64,000 nt of DNA from DASZVB01 sp036272055 (GTDB taxonomy: Bacteria; Myxococcota_A; Polyangia; Polyangiales; Polyangiaceae), in the NCBI GenBank assembly GCA_036272055.1, contig DATAZL010000078.1, positions 1 through 64,000 on the forward strand, written 5' to 3'. A program made the position numbers and the translations under genes. A model generated the notes under the pieces. That model did not search any database, was not told the DNA's origin, and was given only the letters and a program-made list of their open reading frames with translations. Below, piece by piece: positions 8,401 to 14,924 of the stretch (within the stretch, counting starts at the first letter, position 1; each line of letters begins with the position of its first letter).

Positions 8401-10497
8401 CGCGTCCGCCGCGGCGAGGCTCGCGCGCTGCTTCACGTCGAGGAAACGGTCGAGCGGATGCGGCTCGTCGTCGAGGTCGAGGCCCTTCTGAGAGCGTGGC
8501 TCGTCCGCCGTCTCGGACGGCTCGATGACGACGATCACGTCGCCGCCGTTCAGCCGCTCACCGGGGCGGGCGCACACCTCGCGCACCACGCCGCCGAGCG
8601 GCGCATGAAACGCCGTCTCGCACTTCATGGCCTCGAAGAGACCGAGGCGATCGCCGGTCGCGACGCGATCTCCGGCCTTCACCACGACGTCGATGAGCAG
8701 GCACGGTGCGGGCGCGCGCACGCGGCCGCCGATGTCGCACGCGACGCGGTGCTGCCGCCCGTCGATGTCCACCCGGATCTCGACGTCGGACGCGCTGACG
8801 AGCACCGCGGCGCGACGCTTCTGCGTGATGAGGAGGCGCGCGAACGGGCCCTGCTCGAGCAGGGTGACCTGCATCGCGCGCTGCTCGTGATGAATGCGGT
8901 ACGCCCAGCTACCGAGCGCGAAGACGTGAAACCGGTACGAGCGACCGTTGTAGACGAGGTCGATCTCGTCGCCGGTCGAACCGGGGATCGTGATCGGACG
9001 GCCGCGCGACGCCTCGGCGAAGAAGTTCGCTCGCGTCGAGGCGCGCCCCTTCTGATACTGGTGAATGACCGCGACGAGGAGCGCTTCGACCATCGGCCTG
9101 GTCGGACGCGCGAGGGCGGCCCCGTCGAGCCAGCCCGTCGTGACGCCGCCGGCGCGAAAATCGGGGTGATCGAGGACGTCGAGCAGGAAGCCCTTGTTCG
9201 TCTGGCCTCCTTCGATGACGACGCGGGTGTCGAGCACGGCGCGAGAGAGACGAGCGCGCGCTTCCTCACGGGTCGCACCGTGGGCGATCACCTTGGCGAT
9301 CATCGAGTCGAACTCGCTCGGGATGCTCATGCCGGCGGCGATGCCGGAGTCGACGCGGATACCGGGGCCTGCCGGCAGATCGAGGAGCGCGATGAAGCCG
9401 GGGCTCGGCGCGAAGCCGGACGCGGGATCCTCCGCGCAGAGACGCGCCTCGAGGGCAAAACCGCGGCTCTCGGGCGCGGACTCGGGCAGCCGCTCGCCAC
9501 GTGCGATCCGCACCTGCGTCTTCACGAGATCGAAACCGGTGAGGAGCTCGGTGACGCCGTGCTCGACCTGGAGACGGGGGTTCACCTCGAGGAAATAGAA
9601 GTCCTCTCCGACGACGAGGTACTCGCAGGTCGCGACACCGCGGTAGCCGACGTCACGGAGGAGCGCGACGGACGCGTCGCGCATGCGCTGCATGAGCGCC
9701 TCCGAGAGCCCGGGGGGCGGGCCCTCTTCGAGCACCTTCTGGTGCTTGCGCTGAACCGAGCAGTCGCGGAGACCGAGGGCGAGCACTCCGCCGTGCTGGT
9801 CGGCGGCCATCTGCACCTCGACGTGGCGCGCATTCGCGATGCACGCCTCGGCGAAGAGAGTGCCGTCACCGAACGCATTGCGTGCTTCGGACGTCGCGCT
9901 GTCGTAGGCAGTGAGCAGCTCTTCCTGGGAGTCGACCATGCGGATGCCGCGACCACCGCCACCCGCGGTCGCCTTGAGCACCAGCGGGTAGCCGATCTTC
10001 GTGGCCCACCCGGCGACCTCGTCTCGCTCGACGGGGCCCTTGCTCCACGCAGACACCGGCACGCCCGCCGCCTCGGCGATGCGCTTCGACATGATCTTGT
10101 CGCCGAGCCTTCGCATCGTGTCGCCGGTCGGGCCGAGGAACGTGATGCCCTCCGCGGCGAGTCGATCGGCGAACGCGGGGTGCTCCGCGACGAAGCCCCA
10201 GCCGGGCCACACCGCATCGGCGCGCACGGTGCGGAGCGCCGCCACGAGCTTGTCGTAGTCGAGGTACACGGACTTCATCTCGCCCGCGGCGCTCTCCTGG
10301 AACGCGGCACCGAGGTTCAGCGCCTCGTCCGCCTCTCGCACGAACGGCGAGAGCCGATCCGGATCCGTGTAGAGGGCGATCGCCCACAGATCCGATCCCT
10401 CTTCCATCCGCATCTCGCGGATGGCCCTGACACACCTCTGCGCTGCTTCCCCCCGATTGACGATCGCTATTCTCGAAACTCTGTCGGAAATTCCCAT
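5422..10497 (-). CDS. Single-chain multidomain acyl-CoA carboxylase (BC-BT-BCCP-central-CT), eukaryote-like
   Basis: This 1,691-residue protein carries a complete biotin-dependent carboxylase. The biotin carboxylase domain spans about residues 8-460: glycine loop GGGGRGI near 179-185 and NPRLQVEH near 305, where the NPRLQVEH wording matches eukaryotic ACC rather than the usual bacterial NTRLQVEH. A linker follows. The biotinyl domain has EAMK with biotin-accepting Lys625. About 430 residues of helical central region come next, ending in a segment resembling the last ACC central domain (NRLYLLVRPPVV, then ERVIVRIARLD). The carboxyltransferase spans about 1130-1665, with FTEYDLEGG, NLSGFDGSPESM and GGAYVVF, the last two resembling eukaryotic GFSGG and GGSWVV. 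It should carboxylate acetyl-, propionyl- or longer acyl-CoA. I chose the ATG at 10497 over an upstream GTG (10536) because the family N-terminus starts there. It is not pyruvate carboxylase, since no HMGL-like domain is present. Confidence 0.88.
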   Translation of the reverse strand: MGISDRVSRIAIVNRGEAAQRCVRAIREMRMEEGSDLWAIALYTDPDRLSPFVREADEALNLGAAFQESAAGEMKSVYLDYDKLVAALRTVRADAVWPGWGFVAEHPAFADRLAAEGITFLGPTGDTMRRLGDKIMSKRIAEAAGVPVSAWSKGPVERDEVAGWATKIGYPLVLKATAGGGGRGIRMVDSQEELLTAYDSATSEARNAFGDGTLFAEACIANARHVEVQMAADQHGGVLALGLRDCSVQRKHQKVLEEGPPPGLSEALMQRMRDASVALLRDVGYRGVATCEYLVVGEDFYFLEVNPRLQVEHGVTELLTGFDLVKTQVRIARGERLPESAPESRGFALEARLCAEDPASGFAPSPGFIALLDLPAGPGIRVDSGIAAGMSIPSEFDSMIAKVIAHGATREEARARLSRAVLDTRVVIEGGQTNKGFLLDVLDHPDFRAGGVTTGWLDGAALARPTRPMVEALLVAVIHQYQKGRASTRANFFAEASRGRPITIPGSTGDEIDLVYNGRSYRFHVFALGSWAYRIHHEQRAMQVTLLEQGPFARLLITQKRRAAVLVSASDVEIRVDIDGRQHRVACDIGGRVRAPAPCLLIDVVVKAGDRVATGDRLGLFEAMKCETAFHAPLGGVVREVCARPGERLNGGDVIVVIEPSETADEPRSQKGLDLDDEPHPLDRFLDVKQRASLAAADALPASERSEAALALRSQVQRILLGYDVSPARAAHLVQALSSSVATVGVEFRNELGALVQYCLELYADLEILFSRAPTTVGTDELGPSNDARMAMYLRRIVAKGAGIDPGFLALLRRALEHYRIRSLEPTNTLERAVLRLYSTRATSDVRSRLATALLHLAMHLAEAGDHLKATTQLRDALDRIWMLRGTVKPTVSDLAAQVRFLIYDRKAREKEISPSIDVDLTVVPPPEGTDLAPFAEPLGLSIEQARRLELWRLMHFELERIEVPGFDGIVALFGKSREGRGDERLFVFAELTSLGTSTPEHPDIAPFEQQFHAAVEAMRSIQSQREDAQRLHWNRLYLLVRPPVVLSERLVATAMRRLAPETGHLGLERVIVRIARLDPAAKENKARKIELLAGNPTGGRVEWSVREPHNRPLEAARSYERRVALARARGLTYPYEIIRLFTAAADPTVQSIGQPAGRGTFTEYDLEGGRAVPIRRDPGKSTCALVMGVISTPTRKHPEGMRRVLVLSDPTLDMGALSAAECDRIVAAIDLAEREQIPVEWVAVSAGARIAMDSGTENLDATARVVRRLVTFTDRGGEVNLLLPGVNVGAQSYFDALATMGLGTRGILVMLPAASMVLTGRAALQFAGGVAAEDEVGIGGYERIMGPNGEAHYRARDLSDAYAILLEHYAVSYRAPGEAGPRRFDTRDPADRDFTLSPYEGPEGFKNVSDVFSPEENPGRKRPFAMRSVMRAVIDVDGGYLERWRDWADAQTAIVWDCHIGGAPATLIGVESHQLPRIGYTPNDGPNAWTAATLFPPSSKKVARALNAASNNRPAVILANLSGFDGSPESMRRGVLEMGAEIARAVVRFRGKIAFVVVTRYHGGAYVVFSHELNDGMKVAALAGSYASVIGGAAAAAVVFGRDVRKRALADARVHAARAELEASRDAASRAAARTHLSRVIEEVTLEKQADVAAEFDAVHTVERAQKVGSLHTIIDPKELRQMLASWLSE

Positions 10498-11040
10498 TGG
10501 ATCGGACGTGTTCCCTCTCGCACGGCGCGCTGACACGCACCTCGACCCCTGCCTTTACTCCCGACTGCCGCGAGAGTCATGCGATTCGCAAAGCGTCACG
10601 AACGCTGGCCGCTCGGACAAATCCCACGGTTCGGTGAGCACCAGAGAGCCGGATGCGTCGCGTCAGGTCCCGAGTGAGCTCGCAGGGCATCGCGAATGAG
10701 TTGAATTATGCAAGGGGGGCCTTGGCCCCCCGCCGCCTTCGGCGTGCTCGCTTTGCTCGCGTAATTAACGCTTCTTATGATCCCTCGGGGACGACGGCTA
10801 CTTAGGACGGGTCGCCCTGATCACGCTCGCGCTGTAATGCGACCGACCGCTCGACGCCCGAGTGTTTCCGAAACCGCGCACGCCGTTTCGCACCATCGAC
10901 GCCGCCACTCGTGCCGGTATCGCTCCCTTTTCGAGATAGCCGCCAGGGACGTCGAAGTTACCTGCCGCGTCATTCCCGGGACCACTAGATCGGCGCGTGC
11001 TCGAAGCGAGCGGGCGTCCGTGCCCTCAGGTCACGGCGAC
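10498..11040. other. 543-bp intergenic region inside the acyl-CoA block
   Basis: This gap separates the carboxylase-beta stop from the giant carboxylase start. It holds one GC-rich repeat (10714-10761) and otherwise no coding pattern, RNA gene or strong terminator that I can see. The size of the gap suggests that the giant carboxylase, fadJ and SDR may have their own promoter here rather than depending only on the marR-side promoter. Confidence 0.6.
10714..10761 (+). repeat. GC-rich intergenic repeat (modules M1 and M3)
   Basis: The 18-bp near-palindrome GGGGGGCCTTGGCCCCCC is followed directly by the CGCCTTCGGCG / GCTCGC module. It is a single solo copy lacking the middle M2 hairpin. It lies between two minus-strand genes, 280 bp from the nearest 3' end. 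Confidence 0.8.
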
Positions 11041-12597
11041 CTACACAGGAATTACGCCGCGTTTTTTCTGTGGTCGCTCGACGTGTTTCTTCTTCGATAG
11101 CTCGAGGCCCCACGCGAGCACGCGGCGCGTGTCGCGCGGATCGATGACGTCGTCGACGAGGCCCCAGCCGCCGACCTTGTAGACGTCGATGCTCCGTCCG
11201 ATGGCCTCGATGATGGCACGCTTCGCGTCGGGGTCGGGCTCGGCGCCGCCGAAGAGCTTCTTGCCGGCGATGCCGACCATGCCCTCGGCGCCCATCACGC
11301 TGATCTCCGCGGTGGGCCACGCGACGATCAGATCCGGCTCGTACGCCCGACCGCACATCACGTAGTAGCCCGCGCCGTACCCTTTTCGCACCACGACGGT
11401 GAGCTTCGGCACCGTCGCGGCACTCATGACGTGCAGCATCTTCGCGCCGTGACGGATGATCCCCGCGTGCTCGACCTTCGACCCGACCATGAAGCCCGGG
11501 ACGTCTTGAAGGAACACGAGGGGAATGTTGAAGGCGTCACAGATCTGGATGAAGCGCGCGCCCTTGTCGGCGGAGTCGTTCTCGAGGATGCCGCCGAGAT
11601 ACTTCGGCTGGTTGGCGACGATACCAACCGGTTGACCGCCGATGCGCGCGAGACACGTGATGAGCGAGCGCCCGAACTTGGGCTTGATGTCGAGATAGTC
11701 GCCGTGGTCGACGATGGAACGCACGAGAGCGTACATGTCGTAAGGTTGTCGTGAATTTTCCGGCAGAAGGTCGAGCAGCGACTCGTCCCGACGGTCGACG
11801 GGATCGTCGCACGGGATCACCGGCGGCGCGTCGTCCGCGCTCGAGGGCATGTACGACAGATACTTCTTCGTGAGCGCGATGCACGCCGCGTCGTCCTCCA
11901 CCTCGACGTCACCGACGCCGCTCTTCGTCGTGTGGACGTTCGAGCCGCCGAGCTCCTGCTCGGTGATCTCCTGGCCGGTAACAGCCTTGACGAGCGCAGG
12001 ACCGGCGAGGGCGAGCGAGCCGACGTTCTTCACCATCGGCACGAAGTCGGCGAGCGCGGGGATGTACGCGGTGCCGGCCGCGCCGGGACCGACCATCGCA
12101 GCCACCTGCGGAACCACACCGCTCAGGATCACCTGCTCGCGGAAGAGATGACCGCTCCCGGCGAAGAGCGAGATCATGTCGGGGTGCCCGCTCCCGGGGT
12201 CGATGCGCGCGCCCCCCGAGTCGATGAACCACACGATGGGCCAGCGTCCCTTGAGGCTCATCGCGCGGAGGCGCGTGACCTTCTCTTCCCCGGTCTGGCC
12301 GATGCTGCCGCCCTTCACGGTGAAATCGTAGGCGGCGGCGCATACCATGCGACCATCCACCTTGCCGAATCCACAGACGACGGCGTCGGCCGGTACGTCG
12401 GCGTCGCCCGAAAGCCCCATCGGGCGGCCGTGCATCCCAACCTCGAAGAAGACGCCATCGTCGAAGAACACGGCAAGCCGCTCGCGGGCGGTGAGCTTCC
12501 CTCGCTCGTGCTGGCGGGCGATCTTCTCGGGGCCGCCCATCTGCTTGATCCGCTCGCGGCGCTCCTCGAGCTCTCTGACGAGTTCGCGCATGTTCAT
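11041..12597 (-). CDS. Acyl-CoA carboxylase, carboxyltransferase (beta) subunit
   Basis: This 518-residue carboxyltransferase belongs to the propionyl/methylcrotonyl-CoA carboxylase beta family, which moves CO2 from biotin to an acyl-CoA. Family features include ERGKLTARERLAVFFDDG near the N-terminus, the FIDSGGARID and GPGAAGTAYIPALADF loops, NQPKYLGGILENDSADKGARF and FLQDVPGFMVG. The segment GYGAGYYVMCGRAYEPDL resembles methylcrotonyl/geranyl-CoA carboxylase beta more than PccB. The start at 12597 is preferred (GCGAAAGA upstream); an in-frame ATG at 12633 would overlap the preceding gene. The window has no free biotin carboxylase subunit. The only BC/biotin domains nearby are in the giant fused protein, which already has its own carboxyltransferase, so the partner of this subunit is unclear. 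Confidence 0.9.
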   Translation of the reverse strand: MNMRELVRELEERRERIKQMGGPEKIARQHERGKLTARERLAVFFDDGVFFEVGMHGRPMGLSGDADVPADAVVCGFGKVDGRMVCAAAYDFTVKGGSIGQTGEEKVTRLRAMSLKGRWPIVWFIDSGGARIDPGSGHPDMISLFAGSGHLFREQVILSGVVPQVAAMVGPGAAGTAYIPALADFVPMVKNVGSLALAGPALVKAVTGQEITEQELGGSNVHTTKSGVGDVEVEDDAACIALTKKYLSYMPSSADDAPPVIPCDDPVDRRDESLLDLLPENSRQPYDMYALVRSIVDHGDYLDIKPKFGRSLITCLARIGGQPVGIVANQPKYLGGILENDSADKGARFIQICDAFNIPLVFLQDVPGFMVGSKVEHAGIIRHGAKMLHVMSAATVPKLTVVVRKGYGAGYYVMCGRAYEPDLIVAWPTAEISVMGAEGMVGIAGKKLFGGAEPDPDAKRAIIEAIGRSIDVYKVGGWGLVDDVIDPRDTRRVLAWGLELSKKKHVERPQKKRGVIPV

Positions 12598-12617
12598 GTC
12601 GGTGTCTTTCGCCGGCC

Positions 12618-13400
12618 CTAACGGCCCGTCCATCGTGGTGGTCGTTTCTCGAGAAACGCCATCAGGCCCTCGCGCGCGTCGTCCGTCGAGAGGCAGCTCG
12701 AGAGGCGAGCGGAGAGGACCGGCAGCTTCTCTTTCAGCGAGAGATCCGCGGTATCGCGCATCGCCTCGAGCCCGAGCCGCACGGTGAGCGGGCTCCGCGA
12801 CGCGATGCTCGCGGTGTAGCCGTCCACCGCGGCGTCGAGAGCCTCGGGGGCGACGGCGCGGTTCACCAGTCCGACGCGCGCCGCCTCGTCCGCGTCGAGC
12901 TTCTCGCCGGTGAGCAGCATCTCGACGAGCCGACGCCGCGGCACGACGCGCTCGAGCACGGCGAGGATCATGAACGGGAAGAGACCGACGCCGATCTCCG
13001 GCGTCCCGAGCTTCGCGTCGGTGGACGCGACGGCGAAGGTGCTCGCGGCGACGATGCCGAGCCCGCCGCCCATCGCGGCGCCGTTCACGCGCGCGACTAC
13101 CGGTTTCGTCGCGCCGACGAGCGCGAGCAGGAGGTCGTCGAAGGCGCCCTTCGGCGGTAGCTTCGGCGCGTCCCCGCCCGCCATCTGCGAGAAATCCCCG
13201 CCGGCGCAGAACGCCTTGCCCGCGCCGGTGATGACGATGCTGCGCACGGCCTCGTCGTTCGTCGCGTCCTCGAGCGCCCAGAGGAGCTCGTTGACCATCA
13301 CCGGGCCGAGCGCGTTGCGGCGGTCGGGTCGGTTCAAGGTGATCCGGCATACGCCGCCGTGGGCAACGACGACGATGGATTCGTAGGGCCGCTCGCTCAT
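12618..13400 (-). CDS. Enoyl-CoA hydratase/isomerase family protein
   Basis: This 260-residue crotonase-fold protein probably hydrates a 2-enoyl-CoA. It has ITLNRPDRRNALG near the N-terminus, the CAGGDF oxyanion-hole segment, GAAMGGGLGIVAASTFAVA with the second oxyanion glycine, and LGTPEIGVGLFPF carrying a glutamate at a catalytic position. In methylglutaconyl-CoA hydratases of leucine catabolism the gene also sits beside a carboxylase beta gene, so that role is possible but not shown. The ATG at 13400 starts four bases after the BKACE stop, and the stop lies 20 bp before the carboxylase-beta start, consistent with one transcript. Confidence 0.88.
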   Translation of the reverse strand: MSERPYESIVVVAHGGVCRITLNRPDRRNALGPVMVNELLWALEDATNDEAVRSIVITGAGKAFCAGGDFSQMAGGDAPKLPPKGAFDDLLLALVGATKPVVARVNGAAMGGGLGIVAASTFAVASTDAKLGTPEIGVGLFPFMILAVLERVVPRRRLVEMLLTGEKLDADEAARVGLVNRAVAPEALDAAVDGYTASIASRSPLTVRLGLEAMRDTADLSLKEKLPVLSARLSSCLSTDDAREGLMAFLEKRPPRWTGR

Positions 13401-13404
13401 CGAC

Positions 13405-14289
13405 TCACGTCTCGTTGCGAAGCCCGAGGATCTCGCGGGCCTCCGCGACGCTCGCCGGCCTTCTACCGGTGTCACGGCAGAGACGCGCCGCGACCTCCAC
13501 CATCTCGCCGTTCGACTTCGCCGGCTGGCCGCCGGGCAGGTAGAGATGATCTTCGAGCCCGGTGCGGATGTTGCCGCCGAGGACGAGCGCCGTCGCGAGC
13601 ATGCGCCAGTGGCAATGCGAGATGCCGATGACCTCCCACTCGGTGTCGGGTACCCGGATCTTCGCCTGGAGCTGCAGGGACTCGACGGTGGGTGGGATGC
13701 CTCCGAGCACGTTCATGATGAACGAGTACTGGAACGGCGGCTTCAGGATCCCCATGTCGATCAGCGGCCAGAGCCCGTGGGTGTGCCCGGAGTCGAAGCA
13801 CTCGAGCTCGGGATTCACGTTGGCCTCGTTCATCGCGGTCAGCATCTCGATCATCTTCTGGTAGGTGTTCGAGAACACCATGTCGAAGACCATCTCCTTG
13901 CGGTTCGCGCTGTACTTCGCGTAGTTCATCGTCCCGGAGTTCATCGCTGCGATCTGCGGTTTGACGTTCCGGATGTACGTGCACTGCTCGGTGACGTCGT
14001 TCGAGATCGTCCCGGTCGAGAAGTTCAGGAGGATCGGGCTCCGCGCTCGCACCTCGCGCGCGATGGCCGCGAACACGTCGGGCGACGCGGTCGGCGAGCC
14101 GTCGTCGTTGCGCGCGTGGATGTGCACCACGGCGGCGCCCGCCTCGTACGCGCGGCGGCATTCCTCACCGATCTCGGCCGGCGTGTAGGGGATGCCCGGC
14201 GATTGCTTCCGGTTCGCGAGGACGCCGGTGACGGCGCACGTGATGACGCAGAGATCCGGATCTCGTTTTCGAGTTGCGGGGGTGTTCAT
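13405..14289 (-). CDS. BKACE-family beta-keto acid cleavage enzyme
   Basis: This 294-residue protein belongs to the DUF849/BKACE family. These Zn-dependent enzymes condense a beta-keto acid with acetyl-CoA and cleave it to acetoacetate plus a new acyl-CoA. The metal-binding pair is visible as H56-I-H58 in VHIHARNDDG. NFSTGTISND, ECFDSGHTHGL and LGGNIRTGLEDHLYLPGG are other family landmarks. The start at 14289 has GGAG about nine bases upstream; the ATG at 14307 has none. The gene follows marR by 22 bp and precedes the enoyl-CoA hydratase by 4 bp. The substrate is not predictable by eye. Known members use 3-keto-5-aminohexanoate, dehydrocarnitine and other short keto acids. Confidence 0.9.
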   Translation of the reverse strand: MNTPATRKRDPDLCVITCAVTGVLANRKQSPGIPYTPAEIGEECRRAYEAGAAVVHIHARNDDGSPTASPDVFAAIAREVRARSPILLNFSTGTISNDVTEQCTYIRNVKPQIAAMNSGTMNYAKYSANRKEMVFDMVFSNTYQKMIEMLTAMNEANVNPELECFDSGHTHGLWPLIDMGILKPPFQYSFIMNVLGGIPPTVESLQLQAKIRVPDTEWEVIGISHCHWRMLATALVLGGNIRTGLEDHLYLPGGQPAKSNGEMVEVAARLCRDTGRRPASVAEAREILGLRNET

Positions 14290-14311
14290 GGACGTTTCTC
14301 CGTTCATCGGG

Positions 14312-14788
14312 TCAGGCGGACTCTTCGGCGATGCCGCGCTCTTGAAGGTGCGCGCGCACGTGGGAGACGAGCTTCGTCATGATGCGCTCGAGTTCCCCGG
14401 CGTCGCGCGGAGAGAGCTCCTCGAGGAGCGCGCGGTAGAGCTGCTTCGGATCGGCTTCCGCGTCGTTCGCGAGCTTCTTGCCCTTCGTCGTGAGCTCGAT
14501 GTGCACGACTCGCCGGTCCTCCCCGGACCGTCGGCGAACGACGAGGCCGTCCCGCTCCATGCGGTCGATGATGCCCGTGACGGTGCTGTTCTTCGCGCGG
14601 ATCCGCGAAGAGAGCTCCGATAGCGAGAGCTGCCCGCGGGGCTCGAGCATCTTGAGGACGAGGAGCTGGGACCCCGTGAGGCCGTATTGCTCCGCCACCG
14701 CCCGGGTCACGCGACGGGACTCCGAGTAGAGGAAGATCATCGACTCGATGATGAGATCGAGGTCTGGTTCCGCGGGTTTGGGGGGCAT
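14312..14788 (-). CDS. MarR-family transcriptional regulator
   Basis: This 158-residue winged-helix regulator has the MarR layout. Helices around LTGSQLLVLKMLEPRGQLSLSEL are followed by a recognition helix in RAKNSTVTGIIDRMERDGL and a wing with SGEDRRVVHIELTTKGKKL. MarR proteins usually repress their own operon and release DNA on binding a small ligand, often an aromatic or acyl-CoA compound. It is the first gene of the minus-strand acyl-CoA block and lies 22 bp ahead of the BKACE gene, so it is the obvious candidate regulator of that block. Two operator-like repeats lie just upstream (14802-14830). Confidence 0.9.
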   Translation of the reverse strand: MPPKPAEPDLDLIIESMIFLYSESRRVTRAVAEQYGLTGSQLLVLKMLEPRGQLSLSELSSRIRAKNSTVTGIIDRMERDGLVVRRRSGEDRRVVHIELTTKGKKLANDAEADPKQLYRALLEELSPRDAGELERIMTKLVSHVRAHLQERGIAEESA

Positions 14789-14801
14789 CGACGGCGCAGC
14801 T

Positions 14802-14830
14802 CTTTAGCAGGCAAACCTTTAGCGTGCTAA
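14802..14830. promoter_or_regulatory. Candidate MarR operator, two tandem TTAGC-type sites
   Basis: In the divergent gap between marR and ftsH, TTAGCGTGCTAA (14819-14830) has perfect TTAGC/GCTAA arms. A second, imperfect copy TTAGCAGGCAAA lies just before it (14804-14815). The two sites are about 15 bp apart and within 45 bp of the marR start. This is the pattern expected for MarR autoregulation, but no binding data are available. Confidence 0.5.
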
Positions 14831-14924
14831 GTATCCGCCACCAGGCTCAGGGGTCAAGGGCGGTCCGGCCCGAGGCGTCGTTTATGGGGGTGCGCGCTCA
14901 CCCCACACGACTTACGTTGCCGCC

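Noticed and set aside
5422..10497. Pyruvate carboxylase
   Set aside because: The C-terminal half is of the acyl-CoA carboxyltransferase type and lacks the HMGL-like barrel of pyruvate carboxylase.
6439..10533. A very long open frame on the plus strand opposite the fused carboxylase
   Set aside because: It is a GC-rich antisense shadow with Arg/Asp/Glu/Ala-biased translation and no domain. The minus-strand frame has a full set of carboxylase motifs.
10498..11040. Small genes in the intra-block gap
   Set aside because: Two open frames of about 90-110 codons exist but lack ribosome-binding sites and sensible composition, and one runs through the GC repeat.
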